From Pseudoflavonifractor sp. An184 (GTDB taxonomy: Bacteria > Bacillota > Clostridia > Oscillospirales > Oscillospiraceae), in contig NZ_NFKI01000024.1 of assembly GCF_002160305.1 (NCBI RefSeq), positions 1-50,586 on the forward strand: a stretch of DNA of 50,586 bases, read 5' to 3'. Each line of letters opens with the position of its first letter. Within the stretch, counting starts at the first letter, position 1. Position numbers and translations under genes: made by a program. The notes under the pieces are model-generated. The model saw nothing but the letters and a program-made list of their open reading frames with translations. It did not search any database and was not told the DNA's origin. Positions 24,457-31,943 of the stretch are shown here, one piece after another.

Positions 24457-24480
24457 GTCCCCCGGCTTTTGCCGGGGGAC
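24457..24480. terminator. intrinsic terminator of the lipoprotein gene
   Basis: GTCCCCCGGC (24457-24466), loop TTTT, GCCGGGGGAC (24471-24480). Also usable for the opposite gene at 24,496. Confidence 0.75.
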
Positions 24481-24495
24481 TGCTGTATAGCTTCG

Positions 24496-24708
24496 CTAGT
24501 TTTCGCGCACCTGCGCCAGGCACAGGTCCAGGTCTCCGCGCATTTTTTCCTGCACCTCATACAGATAGTCGCTGACCGCGTATAGTCCCTCTCCATAGGC
24601 GTGGTCCTGGGAAATGGCTGCCGAAACGGCCCTGGCCGCCTGGACGCCCCAGGTGAGCCGCTCCAGGTCCTCATCCAGGTCCAGCAGCTTCGTGCGCAGA
24701 TCAAACAT
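24496..24708 (-). CDS. hypothetical 70-residue helical protein
   Basis: ATG 24708 is preceded by AAGGAGG. The acidic product (MFDLRTKLLDLDEDLERLTW then HAYGEGLYAVSDYLYEVQEK) is predicted to be almost all alpha-helical, with hydrophobic residues in a heptad-like spacing. No family recognised. Convergent with the lipoprotein gene. Confidence 0.65.
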   Translation of the reverse strand: MFDLRTKLLDLDEDLERLTWGVQAARAVSAAISQDHAYGEGLYAVSDYLYEVQEKMRGDLDLCLAQVREN

Positions 24709-24822
24709 GATAAAACCTCCTTGTATTTTCCCGGGAGGTGTGGCATAATCAGATTTACCAGACCTTCGGGTTATGGGAAGAGAGAACGCTCATAGTGTCT
24801 TGCTGGGACGGTGGGCGTTCTC

Positions 24823-24990
24823 TTATTTCACCTTTTCGTAGACCTCTCGGATTCCCTGACGGATTACCTCTGCTTTTGTCATGCCAGTCTTTTGGCAACA
24901 GATTTCCAGAAGGCGTATATCCTCATCTGACATACGGATGCGGGTTTCGTGGGTCTTGGGGTCCGATGTTGGCCTCCCACGCGGCGGCAA
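24823..24990 (-). CDS. ribbon-helix-helix protein with AT-hook-like N-terminus
   Basis: The TTG at 24990 is chosen because GGAGGTGA lies just upstream; the longer frame to 25023 would run over its promoter. The 55-residue product begins with PPRGRPTSDPK, whose RGRP resembles an AT-hook. A ribbon-helix-helix core follows (ETRIRMSDEDIRLLEICCQK, then TKAEVIRQGIREVYEK). Such proteins are small repressors, often antitoxins, but no toxin gene adjoins it. A perfect inverted repeat in its promoter suggests autoregulation. A stem-loop with arms near 24781 and 24812 follows the gene. Confidence 0.75.
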   Translation of the reverse strand: MPPRGRPTSDPKTHETRIRMSDEDIRLLEICCQKTGMTKAEVIRQGIREVYEKVK

Positions 24991-25002
24991 TAGACTCACC
25001 TC

Positions 25003-25050
25003 CTTTTGTGTCACCAAAAACATTATAAATTATGGTGACACAAAAGTCAA
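25003..25050 (-). promoter_or_regulatory. promoter and operator of the RHH gene
   Basis: On the minus strand TTGACT (25050-25045) and TATAAT (25027-25022) have a 17-base spacer. Arms CTTTTGTGTCACC (25003-25015) and GGTGACACAAAAG (25034-25046) are a perfect 13-base inverted repeat, one arm in the spacer, the other between -10 and the start codon. Confidence 0.75.
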
Positions 25051-25064
25051 GATCATATTGTGTA

Positions 25065-25098
25065 AAAAACATCCCCCGGCGGCTGCCGGGGGATGTTT
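25065..25098 (-). terminator. intrinsic terminator of the ilv operon
   Basis: AAACATCCCCCGGC (25067-25080) and GCCGGGGGATGTTT (25085-25098), followed by further T on the minus strand, 18 bases after the ilvC stop. Confidence 0.85.
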
Positions 25099-25115
25099 GA
25101 TCTGCAAGGTGAAAA

Positions 25116-26135
25116 TTAGTTGGAAGCGGTGTCCAGGTCGGTGTCGTCGCCCCAGAGCATGTTCTTCCGCAGCTCGGCGCCCACGGTCTCCATCTGGTGC
25201 TTGGCCAGCTGGGCCCGCTTGGAGTTGAAGAAGGTGCGGCCGTTCTTGTTCTCGGCGATCCACTTGCCGGCGAAGGTGCCGTCCTGGATGTCGGAGAGGA
25301 CCGCGCGCATATTCTTCTTGGTCTCCTCATAGGGCAGGACACGGGGGCCGGAGACGTACTCGCCGAACTCCGCGGTGTCGGAGATGGAGTAGTTCATGGC
25401 AGCCACGCCGCCCTTGTTGATCAGGTCGATGATCAGCTTCATCTCGTGGATACACTCGAAGTAGGCGTTCTCGGGCTCGTAGCCGGCCTCCACCAGGGTC
25501 TCGAAGCCGCAGCGCATCAGGTCCACCACGCCGCCGCACAGAACGGCCTGCTCGCCGAACAGGTCGGTCTCGGTCTCGTCGTGGAAAGTGGTCTCCATGA
25601 TGCCGGCGCGGGCGCCGCCGATGCCGGCGATGTAGGCCAGGGCGATCTTCAGCGCATCACCCGTGGCGTTCTGCTCCACGGCCACCAGGCAGGGCACGCC
25701 CTTGCCGTTCACATAGGTGGAGCGGACAGTGTGGCCGGGGCCCTTGGGGGCAGCCATGAACACGTCCACGCCCTTGGGGGGCACGATCTGCTGATAGCGG
25801 ATGTTGAAGCCGTGGGCAAAGGCCAGGGCGTTGCCATCCTCCAGGTTGGGGGCAATGTCCTTCTTGTACACATCAGCCTGGACCTCGTCGTTGATAAGCA
25901 TCATCACGATGTCGCCCCACTTGGCGGCCTCAGCGATGGTCATCACCTTCAGGCCGGCCTCCTCGGCATTCTTCCAGTTCTTGGAGCCGGCGCGCAGGCC
26001 CACGCACACGTCGCAGCCAGAATCCTTCAGGTTCAGGGCGTGGGCGTGGCCCTGGGAGCCGTAGCCGATGATGGCGATCTTCTTCCCGTTGAGGTAGTTG
26101 ATATCGCAGTCCTTCGCGTAGTACATCTTTGCCAT
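25116..26135 (-). CDS. ilvC: ketol-acid reductoisomerase
   Basis: Converts acetolactate (or acetohydroxybutyrate) with NADPH to the dihydroxy acid in valine and isoleucine synthesis. The 339-residue class I enzyme has the Rossmann loop [17 protein letters not shown] (about 19-35), [10 protein letters not shown] and [15 protein letters not shown], and the C-terminal metal-site segments [14 protein letters not shown] and [19 protein letters not shown] precedes ATG 26135. Last gene of the ilv operon, after a 235-base gap containing REP-like hairpins. Confidence 0.98.
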   Translation of the reverse strand: MAKMYYAKDCDINYLNGKKIAIIGYGSQGHAHALNLKDSGCDVCVGLRAGSKNWKNAEEAGLKVMTIAEAAKWGDIVMMLINDEVQADVYKKDIAPNLEDGNALAFAHGFNIRYQQIVPPKGVDVFMAAPKGPGHTVRSTYVNGKGVPCLVAVEQNATGDALKIALAYIAGIGGARAGIMETTFHDETETDLFGEQAVLCGGVVDLMRCGFETLVEAGYEPENAYFECIHEMKLIIDLINKGGVAAMNYSISDTAEFGEYVSGPRVLPYEETKKNMRAVLSDIQDGTFAGKWIAENKNGRTFFNSKRAQLAKHQMETVGAELRKNMLWGDDTDLDTASN

Positions 26136-26265
26136 GATAATACACTCCTTTTTGCTGATGGCATTAAGATTTCAAATTCAAAACCCCAGGAGGCCGATTC
26201 TCGGTCCTCTTGGCGGATTGACAGGGTAAACTGGCTCTCCCTTTGCGAGAAAGCCCGGCGTGCAG

Positions 26266-26325
26266 GGGCGGATATGATCCGCCCGAACAAGATAGCAGAA
26301 TCCTGCGGGCGGCTGATAGCCGCCC
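26266..26325. repeat. REP-like GC-rich hairpins between ilvN and ilvC
   Basis: GGGCGGAT-ATG-ATCCGCCC (26266-26284) and GGGCGGCT-GAT-AGCCGCCC (26307-26325), 22 bases apart and both linked to CAGGGGC-type words, also at 26340. The intergenic gap 26,136-26,370 has no gene. Confidence 0.65.
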
Positions 26326-26370
26326 CTACGGGCATTTTGCAGGGGCAACCCTCGCGGCCGCCCGCCTCTG

Positions 26371-26937
26371 TTACAGCACGTTCTTGCCGTAGTTGTACTC
26401 CTCCCGGAGCTTGCTGTCGTCGTAGATGGAGCTGCGGCCCCGCTCGATGGCCAGGGTGCCCGTCTTGGCCATCTCCAGAATGCCGAAGTCGGACAGCAGG
26501 TTGATAAGGGCGCCGGTCTTGCTCTTGTCCCCGAAGATGGCCACGGTGAGGGTCTCCCGGCTCACGTCGATGATGTTGGCCCGGAAGATGTTGGCCATCT
26601 GGATGATCTCATCCCGGGTGGTGCGGTCCACCGCCATGACCTTGATCATGGCGAACTCCCGCTGGATGGAGGTCTCCTCGTCCAGGATCTTCACCACCTG
26701 CACCGGAATCAGCTTCCGGCACTGGGCGGCGATCTGGTTGACCATCAGCTCGTCCCCCAGGATCACGATGGTGATGCGGGTGAGGCCGGGCTGGCTGGTC
26801 TCGCCGGAGACGATGGACTCGATGTTGTACCCCTTGCGGGAGAACAGCCGGGCCACCTGGCTGAGCACGCCGGGAATGTCCTGGACCAGCAGGGAGAGGG
26901 TGTAGAGCTTCTTTTCCGTGTCAAAGGTCTTTTTCAT
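26371..26937 (-). CDS. ilvN: acetolactate synthase small subunit (second copy in the operon)
   Basis: Regulatory subunit that raises catalytic-subunit activity and gives valine feedback. The 188-residue protein has an N-terminal ACT domain (YTLSLLVQDIPGVLSQVARL, about residues 11-85) and a second ferredoxin-like domain (FAMIKVMAVDRTTRDEIIQM, about 95-170). It is longer than the other copy at 28,800 by a C-terminal tail. AGGAGGG precedes ATG 26937. Sits 15 bases after the large subunit gene, its obvious partner. Confidence 0.92.
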   Translation of the reverse strand: MKKTFDTEKKLYTLSLLVQDIPGVLSQVARLFSRKGYNIESIVSGETSQPGLTRITIVILGDELMVNQIAAQCRKLIPVQVVKILDEETSIQREFAMIKVMAVDRTTRDEIIQMANIFRANIIDVSRETLTVAIFGDKSKTGALINLLSDFGILEMAKTGTLAIERGRSSIYDDSKLREEYNYGKNVL

Positions 26938-26952
26938 CGCTTCACGCCCTCC

Positions 26953-28656
26953 TTACTTCAGCAGAAAATCGGTGATGTGGGCGCCGCCGGCCACCATGGG
27001 CCGGACCATCTCGTCCATGTCCACCTGGCAGTCGATGACATAGCCGCAGCCGCAGGACAGGGCCTCCTGAAGGGCCTGCTCCATCTCGGCCCGGTTGGTG
27101 ACCCGCTTGCCCTTCAGACCGTAGGCCTCAGCCAGCTTCACAAAGTCGGGGCCCCGGTCCAGGGTGGTCTGGGAGTAGTGCTCGTGGTAAATGAGGTGCT
27201 GCCACTGGCGCACCATGCCCAGGGTGCCGTTGTTGAACACCACCGTGATAATGGGCAGATGGTAGTGTTCCACCGTGGCCAGCTCGTGGCAGTTCATGCG
27301 GAAGCAGCCGTCGCCGGTGGTGTGGACCACCACCTTGTCCGGGTTGCCGATTTTGGCCCCAATGGCCGCCCCCAGGCCGAAGCCCATGGTGCCGAAGCCG
27401 CCGCTGGTGAGCAGCTGGCCGGGGTAGTTGAAGTGGAAGTGCTGGATGGACCACATCTGGTGCTGGCCCACGTCGGTGGCCACGATGGCGTCCCGGGGGA
27501 CCGCCTTCTCAATGGCGTCCAGAATCTGGCCGGGGGTCAGCTTGTCCCCCTCCTCCACCACCTGGGGCTCCCGCAGGGGGAGGATATGTTCCTTCCAAGA
27601 CTGGTGGTGATACTGGGGCAGGCGCTCGTTGAGCAGCTCCAGCACCCGCTTGGCCGACCCAATGATGTGGTGGTCGGTGAGCACGTTCTTGTCGATCTCC
27701 GAGCGGTCGATGTCGATGTGGACGATCTTGGCCTGGCTGGCGAAGGTGTCCGGCTGGAGGGCCACCCGGTCGGAGAACCGGCAGCCCACGGCAATCAGTA
27801 AATCACACTCGTTGCAGGCCACGTTGCTGGCCTGGGAGCCGTGCATGCCGATCATGCCGGTGGTGAGGGGGTGGGCCCCCGGGAAGCCGCCGCCGCCCAT
27901 GACCGTGATGGCCACCGGGGCGTCCAGCTTCTCGGCAAATTCCCGGAACTGCTTGTCCGCCCGGCCCCGGACCACGCCGCCGCCGCAGATGAGCAGGGGG
28001 CGCTCCGACTGGGCGATCATCTCCACCAGCTTGTCCACGTCGCCCAGGTCGGGCTCGGGGGCCTTCAGGCCGTGGCTCACCGCCAGCTGACGGATGCTGT
28101 TGGTCTCCCGGTTCTGGGTCCAGGGGATGAACTCGTAGTCGATCTCCACGCTGGGGGCGGTGACGTTCTTCAAAAAGTCGATGAGCACTGGGCCGGGCCG
28201 GCCGGTGGCCGCCACGGCGAAGGCCTGGCGCATCACGTCGGGGATGGTCTTGGGGTCCCGGACCAGATAGGTGGCCTTGGTGATGGGCATGGCGATGCCG
28301 GTGATGTCCACCTCCTGGAAGGCGTCCTTGCCCAGGGTCTCCTCGGTGACGTTGCAGGTGATGAACACCACGGGGGAGGAGTCCATGTAGGCGGTGGCGA
28401 TGCCGGTGGTCAGGTTGGTGGCCCCGGGGCCGGAGGTGGCGAAGCACACCCCCACCTTGCCGGTGGAGCGGGCATAGCCGTCGGCGGCGTGGGAGGCACC
28501 CTGTTCATGGGCGGTCAATACGTGGTGGATTTTATCTTGATAATTATACAGTTCATCATAGAGATTCAGGATGGTTCCGCCGGGATAGCCGAAGACGGTA
28601 TCCACCTCCTGCTCCAGCAGGCACTCCAGGATGGCTTGGGTCGCTCTTACTTTCAA
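26953..28656 (-). CDS. ilvB: acetolactate synthase large subunit (second copy in the operon)
   Basis: TTG 28656 follows AAAGGAGG by seven bases. The 567-residue TPP enzyme has the pyrimidine-domain Glu in AHEQGASHAADGYARS (about 49), DAFQEVDITG, and the TPP/Mg motif GDGCFRMNCHELATVEHYHL with NNGTLGMVRQW. The family's usual ITGQV reads ITCNV here. It makes acetolactate from two pyruvates. It differs clearly from the other large subunit at 29,304, so the two may differ in kinetics or feedback. A GATAGGA-type palindrome separates it from the first ilvBN pair. Confidence 0.92.
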   Translation of the reverse strand: MKVRATQAILECLLEQEVDTVFGYPGGTILNLYDELYNYQDKIHHVLTAHEQGASHAADGYARSTGKVGVCFATSGPGATNLTTGIATAYMDSSPVVFITCNVTEETLGKDAFQEVDITGIAMPITKATYLVRDPKTIPDVMRQAFAVAATGRPGPVLIDFLKNVTAPSVEIDYEFIPWTQNRETNSIRQLAVSHGLKAPEPDLGDVDKLVEMIAQSERPLLICGGGVVRGRADKQFREFAEKLDAPVAITVMGGGGFPGAHPLTTGMIGMHGSQASNVACNECDLLIAVGCRFSDRVALQPDTFASQAKIVHIDIDRSEIDKNVLTDHHIIGSAKRVLELLNERLPQYHHQSWKEHILPLREPQVVEEGDKLTPGQILDAIEKAVPRDAIVATDVGQHQMWSIQHFHFNYPGQLLTSGGFGTMGFGLGAAIGAKIGNPDKVVVHTTGDGCFRMNCHELATVEHYHLPIITVVFNNGTLGMVRQWQHLIYHEHYSQTTLDRGPDFVKLAEAYGLKGKRVTNRAEMEQALQEALSCGCGYVIDCQVDMDEMVRPMVAGGAHITDFLLK

Positions 28657-28676
28657 ACTGCTGCCTCCTTTGGTTC

Positions 28677-28795
28677 AGATAGGAGTGATGAGATAGGAGA
28701 TAGGAGTTATGGTGTCCGGCTGCGCCGGACTTTTTCAATCGCGCGCCTCTGGCGCGCACCTTCACTCCTATCTTCTATCTCCTATCTCCTAACTC
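28677..28795. repeat. GATAGGA-type palindromic element within the ilv operon
   Basis: A left arm with repeated ATAGGAG words (28677-28712) and a right arm with CTCCTATC words (28763-28795) enclose two hairpins, GTCCGGC-GCCGGAC (28714-28730) and GCGCGCC-GGCGCGC (28741-28757). A related palindrome lies at 46,904-46,986 between nrdD and nrdG. Confidence 0.75.
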
Positions 28796-28799
28796 AAAA

Positions 28800-29285
28800 T
28801 CAAATCTTCCCTCCGCCCTTCTGCACGGCGATGACGCCGGTGCGGGCCACCTCCAGGATGGAGAAGGGGCGCATCATGGACTGGAAGGTGTCCAGACGCT
28901 CCGGGGTGTCGGAGAGCTCCATGGTCATGGAGCTGGGGGAGATGTCGTCCACCTTGGCCCCCATGATCTCACAGATGGTCATAATGTCCTGGCGGGTCTT
29001 GTTGTTGGCGTTTACCTTTAAAATCATCAGCTCCCGGCCGATGAGGTTGTTCTCCTCCAGGGTGCGGACCTTGATTACGTCCACCAGCTTGTTGAGCTGC
29101 TTCTCCACCTGCTCCACCACGCTGTTGCCGCTGTCCACGATGATGGTGATGCGGGAGATGGTGGGGTCGTCGGTGACCCCCACCGCCAGGGAGTCGATGT
29201 TGAAGGCCCGGCGGGAGAACAGCCCGGTGATGCGGTTGAGCACGCCGGCCTGGTTTTCCACCAGAATGGAAATGGTCTGCTTCAT
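28800..29285 (-). CDS. ilvN: acetolactate synthase small subunit (first copy)
   Basis: 161-residue regulatory subunit with an N-terminal ACT domain (TISILVENQAGVLNRITGLF, residues 4-23) and second domain (ELMILKVNANNKTRQDIM). Length is the standard one for the family. ATG 29285 follows AGGAGGGGAGGAG. Pairs with the large subunit gene 18 bases upstream. Confidence 0.95.
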   Translation of the reverse strand: MKQTISILVENQAGVLNRITGLFSRRAFNIDSLAVGVTDDPTISRITIIVDSGNSVVEQVEKQLNKLVDVIKVRTLEENNLIGRELMILKVNANNKTRQDIMTICEIMGAKVDDISPSSMTMELSDTPERLDTFQSMMRPFSILEVARTGVIAVQKGGGKI

Positions 29286-29303
29286 AAAATCTCCTCCCCT
29301 CCT

Positions 29304-30932
29304 TTAGTCGTTGGTGCCCACGTCCGGGTGGACCTTGACGATGAGCAGGCAGCAGCCCTTGGTATGCAGGAACTGGTCCAGCACCTCGTCCACCTTGTCC
29401 TCGTCGTCCACAGTCAGGCTGGGGATGCCGTAGGCGCCGGCCACGGCGGAAAAGTCCGGGGAGCCGTCCAGCGCCACGCCGAAGGGGCCGTGGTAGGGGG
29501 CGGTCTTCTGGATCTGGTGGACCAGGCCCAGGGTGTTGTTCTGGAACAGAACGATCTTCACGTCCAGGTCCGCCGCCTTGATGGCGGCAAGCTCGTTCAT
29601 GGCCATCTGGAAGGAGCCGTCGCCGCACACCACGATGTTCTGGCGCTCCGGCGCCGCAACCTTGGCCCCGATGCCCGCGGGCAGGGCGTAGCCCATGGTG
29701 CCCAGGCCGCCGCTGGTGAGCAGCCGCCCATGCTTCTGGGGCAGGTACTTACAGGTGAAAATCTGGTTCTGGCCCACGTCCACGCTGACCACCGCGTCGT
29801 CGTCCAGCTTGGCCCCCAGCTTCCGCAGGAGGGTGCCGGGGAACACGGAGCCCTCCCGCCGGGGGAAGACCCGGTTCAGCTCCGCCCGCCGGTAGTCCTT
29901 CAGCTGGTCCAGCCAGGCGGTGGAGTCGGTGACCGGCACGCCCCGGTCCAGAATCTGTCTCAAAATGACCTTCACGTCGCCCACCAGGGGGATGGCGGCC
30001 TCCATGTTCTTGCCGATTTCCGCCGGGTCCACGTCGATGTGGATGGTGGCCATGCGCCGCTGGATCTCCTTGGGGTCCACCATGGCCCGGTCGGCGGCCC
30101 GGGTGCCCACCATGATGAGCAGGTCCGCCTTGGCCAGCGCCTGGTTGGCGCAGTGGTTGCCGTGGGCTCCGATCATGCCCATGTTCAGGGGGTGGTCGGT
30201 GGCCATCAGGGAGATGCCCATCATGGTCTTGACCACCGGGATGGCGCAGCTCTCCGCCAGCTCCAGCAGCTCGTCCCGGGCGTTGGCCAGCCACACGCCG
30301 CCGCCGGCGCAGATGAGGGGCTGCTTGGCCCGGGCGATGGCCTCCACCACCCGCTTGATCTGAAGGTCGTTGCCCTTGACGCTGGGCTTATAGCCCCGGA
30401 TGTTCACCGTCTCCGGGTACTGGAACTTTTTCAAGGTCTGCTCCTGCACGTCGATGGGGATGTCGATGAGCACCGGGCCGGGGCGGCCGGTGGAGGCGAT
30501 GTGGAAGGCCTCCTTCACCACCCGGGGGATGTCGTTGGCGTCCTTCACCAGATAGCTGTGCTTGGAGAAGGGGGCCACGGCCCCGGTGATGTCCACCTCC
30601 TGGAAGATGTCCCGGCCCAGCAGGTTGCTGGGCACCTGGCCGGTGATGGCCACCATGGGAATGGAGTCCATGTAGGCGGTGGCGATGCCGGTGATCAGGT
30701 TGGTGGCCCCCGGGCCGCTGGTCACCATGCACACTCCCACTTTTCCGCTCATGCGGGCGTAGCCCGAGGCCATGTGCCCCGCGTTCTGCTCGGTCCGCAC
30801 CAGGGTATACGCGATCTCCGGGTGCTCCTTCAGGGCGTCCACCGCCGGGCAGATGGTCGCCCCCGCGTATCCAAACATGTGCTCTACATTCTCTCGCTTC
30901 AAGCTCTCGATCAAAGCCTGCGCTCCATTCAT
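29304..30932 (-). CDS. ilvB: acetolactate synthase large subunit (first copy)
   Basis: ATG 30932 (MNGAQALIESLKRENVEHMF) is preceded by GGAGGTG; an upstream reading to 31,019 would run into the T-box terminator. The 542-residue TPP/FAD enzyme shows RTEQNAGHMASGYARM (catalytic Glu), VAITGQVPSNLLGRDIFQEV, and the TPP motif CGDGSFQMAMNELAAIKAAD with NNTLGLVHQIQ. The canonical AFQE is IFQE here. It is the first gene of the five-gene ilv operon and directly follows the T-box leader. Confidence 0.95.
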   Translation of the reverse strand: MNGAQALIESLKRENVEHMFGYAGATICPAVDALKEHPEIAYTLVRTEQNAGHMASGYARMSGKVGVCMVTSGPGATNLITGIATAYMDSIPMVAITGQVPSNLLGRDIFQEVDITGAVAPFSKHSYLVKDANDIPRVVKEAFHIASTGRPGPVLIDIPIDVQEQTLKKFQYPETVNIRGYKPSVKGNDLQIKRVVEAIARAKQPLICAGGGVWLANARDELLELAESCAIPVVKTMMGISLMATDHPLNMGMIGAHGNHCANQALAKADLLIMVGTRAADRAMVDPKEIQRRMATIHIDVDPAEIGKNMEAAIPLVGDVKVILRQILDRGVPVTDSTAWLDQLKDYRRAELNRVFPRREGSVFPGTLLRKLGAKLDDDAVVSVDVGQNQIFTCKYLPQKHGRLLTSGGLGTMGYALPAGIGAKVAAPERQNIVVCGDGSFQMAMNELAAIKAADLDVKIVLFQNNTLGLVHQIQKTAPYHGPFGVALDGSPDFSAVAGAYGIPSLTVDDEDKVDEVLDQFLHTKGCCLLIVKVHPDVGTND

Positions 30933-31009
30933 CACACCGTCACCTCCGCAAATCACAAAACAAACCGGCCTCTTTCTCTGTGCCCCCGTCCGGCGCCGGA
31001 CCCGGCGGG

Positions 31010-31312
31010 GAAAAAACAAAAACGGCCTCGTCCCATCTCATTTGATAGGACGAAGCCGTACGTTTACTCCGTGGTACCACCTAACTTCACAGGCAGGGCC
31101 TGTGCGCTCATTGCCCCGATAACGGTGGGCCTCCGTCCCCGCCTACTCAGGACTCGAAAACGTCCCGTTCAGTGGGGCGGCTCACGGGCGATCTTCAGAC
31201 TTGGGTCCTTTCCTGGAGCTTTCACCAGCCGCTCCTTCTCTGTGCGTCCAGACCCGCTTACTTCCCGGTCATTGCCGTGGTATCTGATTGAACCGCCGGA
31301 CGGTACCGGCAA
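31010..31312 (-). ncRNA. T-box riboswitch of the ilv operon, probable isoleucine specificity
   Basis: The T-box core AGGTGGTACCACGGAG is on the minus strand near 31084-31068, followed by a strong terminator (ACGGCTTCGTCC/GGGACGAGGCCGT with a T-run, about 31059-31010). Upstream are the stem I elements CAGAGAAGGAG and GCTGGTGAAAGC. In the specifier loop the sequence TGAAGATCGCCCGTGAG gives codon ATC (31192-31190), pointing to uncharged tRNA-Ile as the signal. When tRNA-Ile is uncharged, the antiterminator forms and ilvBNBNC are transcribed. The specifier was placed by comparison with the general pattern (codon just before GCC...GAG); GAT is the alternative frame. Confidence 0.92.
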
Positions 31313-31328
31313 AATGTAACTTGCAACT

Positions 31329-31358
31329 ATCTTACTCCCAACCTCGGGGAATTGTCAA
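31329..31358 (-). promoter_or_regulatory. promoter of the ilv operon
   Basis: TTGACA (31358-31353) and TAAGAT (31334-31329) with an 18-base spacer; transcription would start just before the T-box leader. Confidence 0.65.
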
Positions 31359-31463
31359 TTCTTTTTTTCAAACCAGATCTTCTGATGTGGTAAAATATTT
31401 TTTAACATAGCGCGCAACATTTTGTCCCCCTGCGGGGTGTTTGGGGTGAAAGGAGGAGAGAAC

Positions 31464-31940
31464 ATGGACCCAACTCAGGACAGAGACAGCCCGGAGGCGG
31501 TCATCCGGCGTTACTCGGACATGGTCTACCGCCTGGCCTTCGCCCGGACGGGGAACCGGAGCGACGCGGAGGACCTGTACCAGGAGGTCTTTCTCCGGTA
31601 TCTCACCCGCGCCCCCGCATTCACCTCGGAGGAGCACCGAAAGGCCTGGCTGCTGCGGGTGGCGGTGAACTGCGCCAACCGCTTCCACACCGCCCCGTGG
31701 CGAAAGCGCACCGAGCCCCTCAGCGAGGCCCTGTCCGTCCCCGCGCCGGAGGGGGAGGACCTGTGGGAGGAGCTGCGGCGGCTGCCGGAGCGGGACCGCA
31801 CCGTTCTGCACCTCTACTACTACGAGGACATGACCACCGAGGAGATCGCCCAAATGCTCGGCCGGAACCCGGCCACGGTGCGCTCCCAACTGCTGCGGGC
31901 GAGGGCGAAACTGAAAAAGCTGCTGGTGGAGGAGGGATGA
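31464..31940 (+). CDS. ECF-type sigma factor
   Basis: ATG 31464 follows AAAGGAGGAGAG. The 158-residue protein has region 2 (MVYRLAFARTGNRSDAEDLYQEVF, about residues 20-43 within it) and region 4 (TEEIAQMLGRNPATVRSQLLR, about 128-148). It directs RNA polymerase to stress-type promoters. The gene is four bases from the next gene, which encodes the membrane anti-sigma-like partner. Region 1 is absent, as expected for this class. Confidence 0.93.
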   Translation: MDPTQDRDSPEAVIRRYSDMVYRLAFARTGNRSDAEDLYQEVFLRYLTRAPAFTSEEHRKAWLLRVAVNCANRFHTAPWRKRTEPLSEALSVPAPEGEDLWEELRRLPERDRTVLHLYYYEDMTTEEIAQMLGRNPATVRSQLLRARAKLKKLLVEEG

Positions 31941-31943
31941 CCC

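Noticed and set aside
29328..31319. Frame of 663 residues opposite ilvB
   Set aside because: Antisense shadow; composition is G/V/H-rich and it runs through the T-box.
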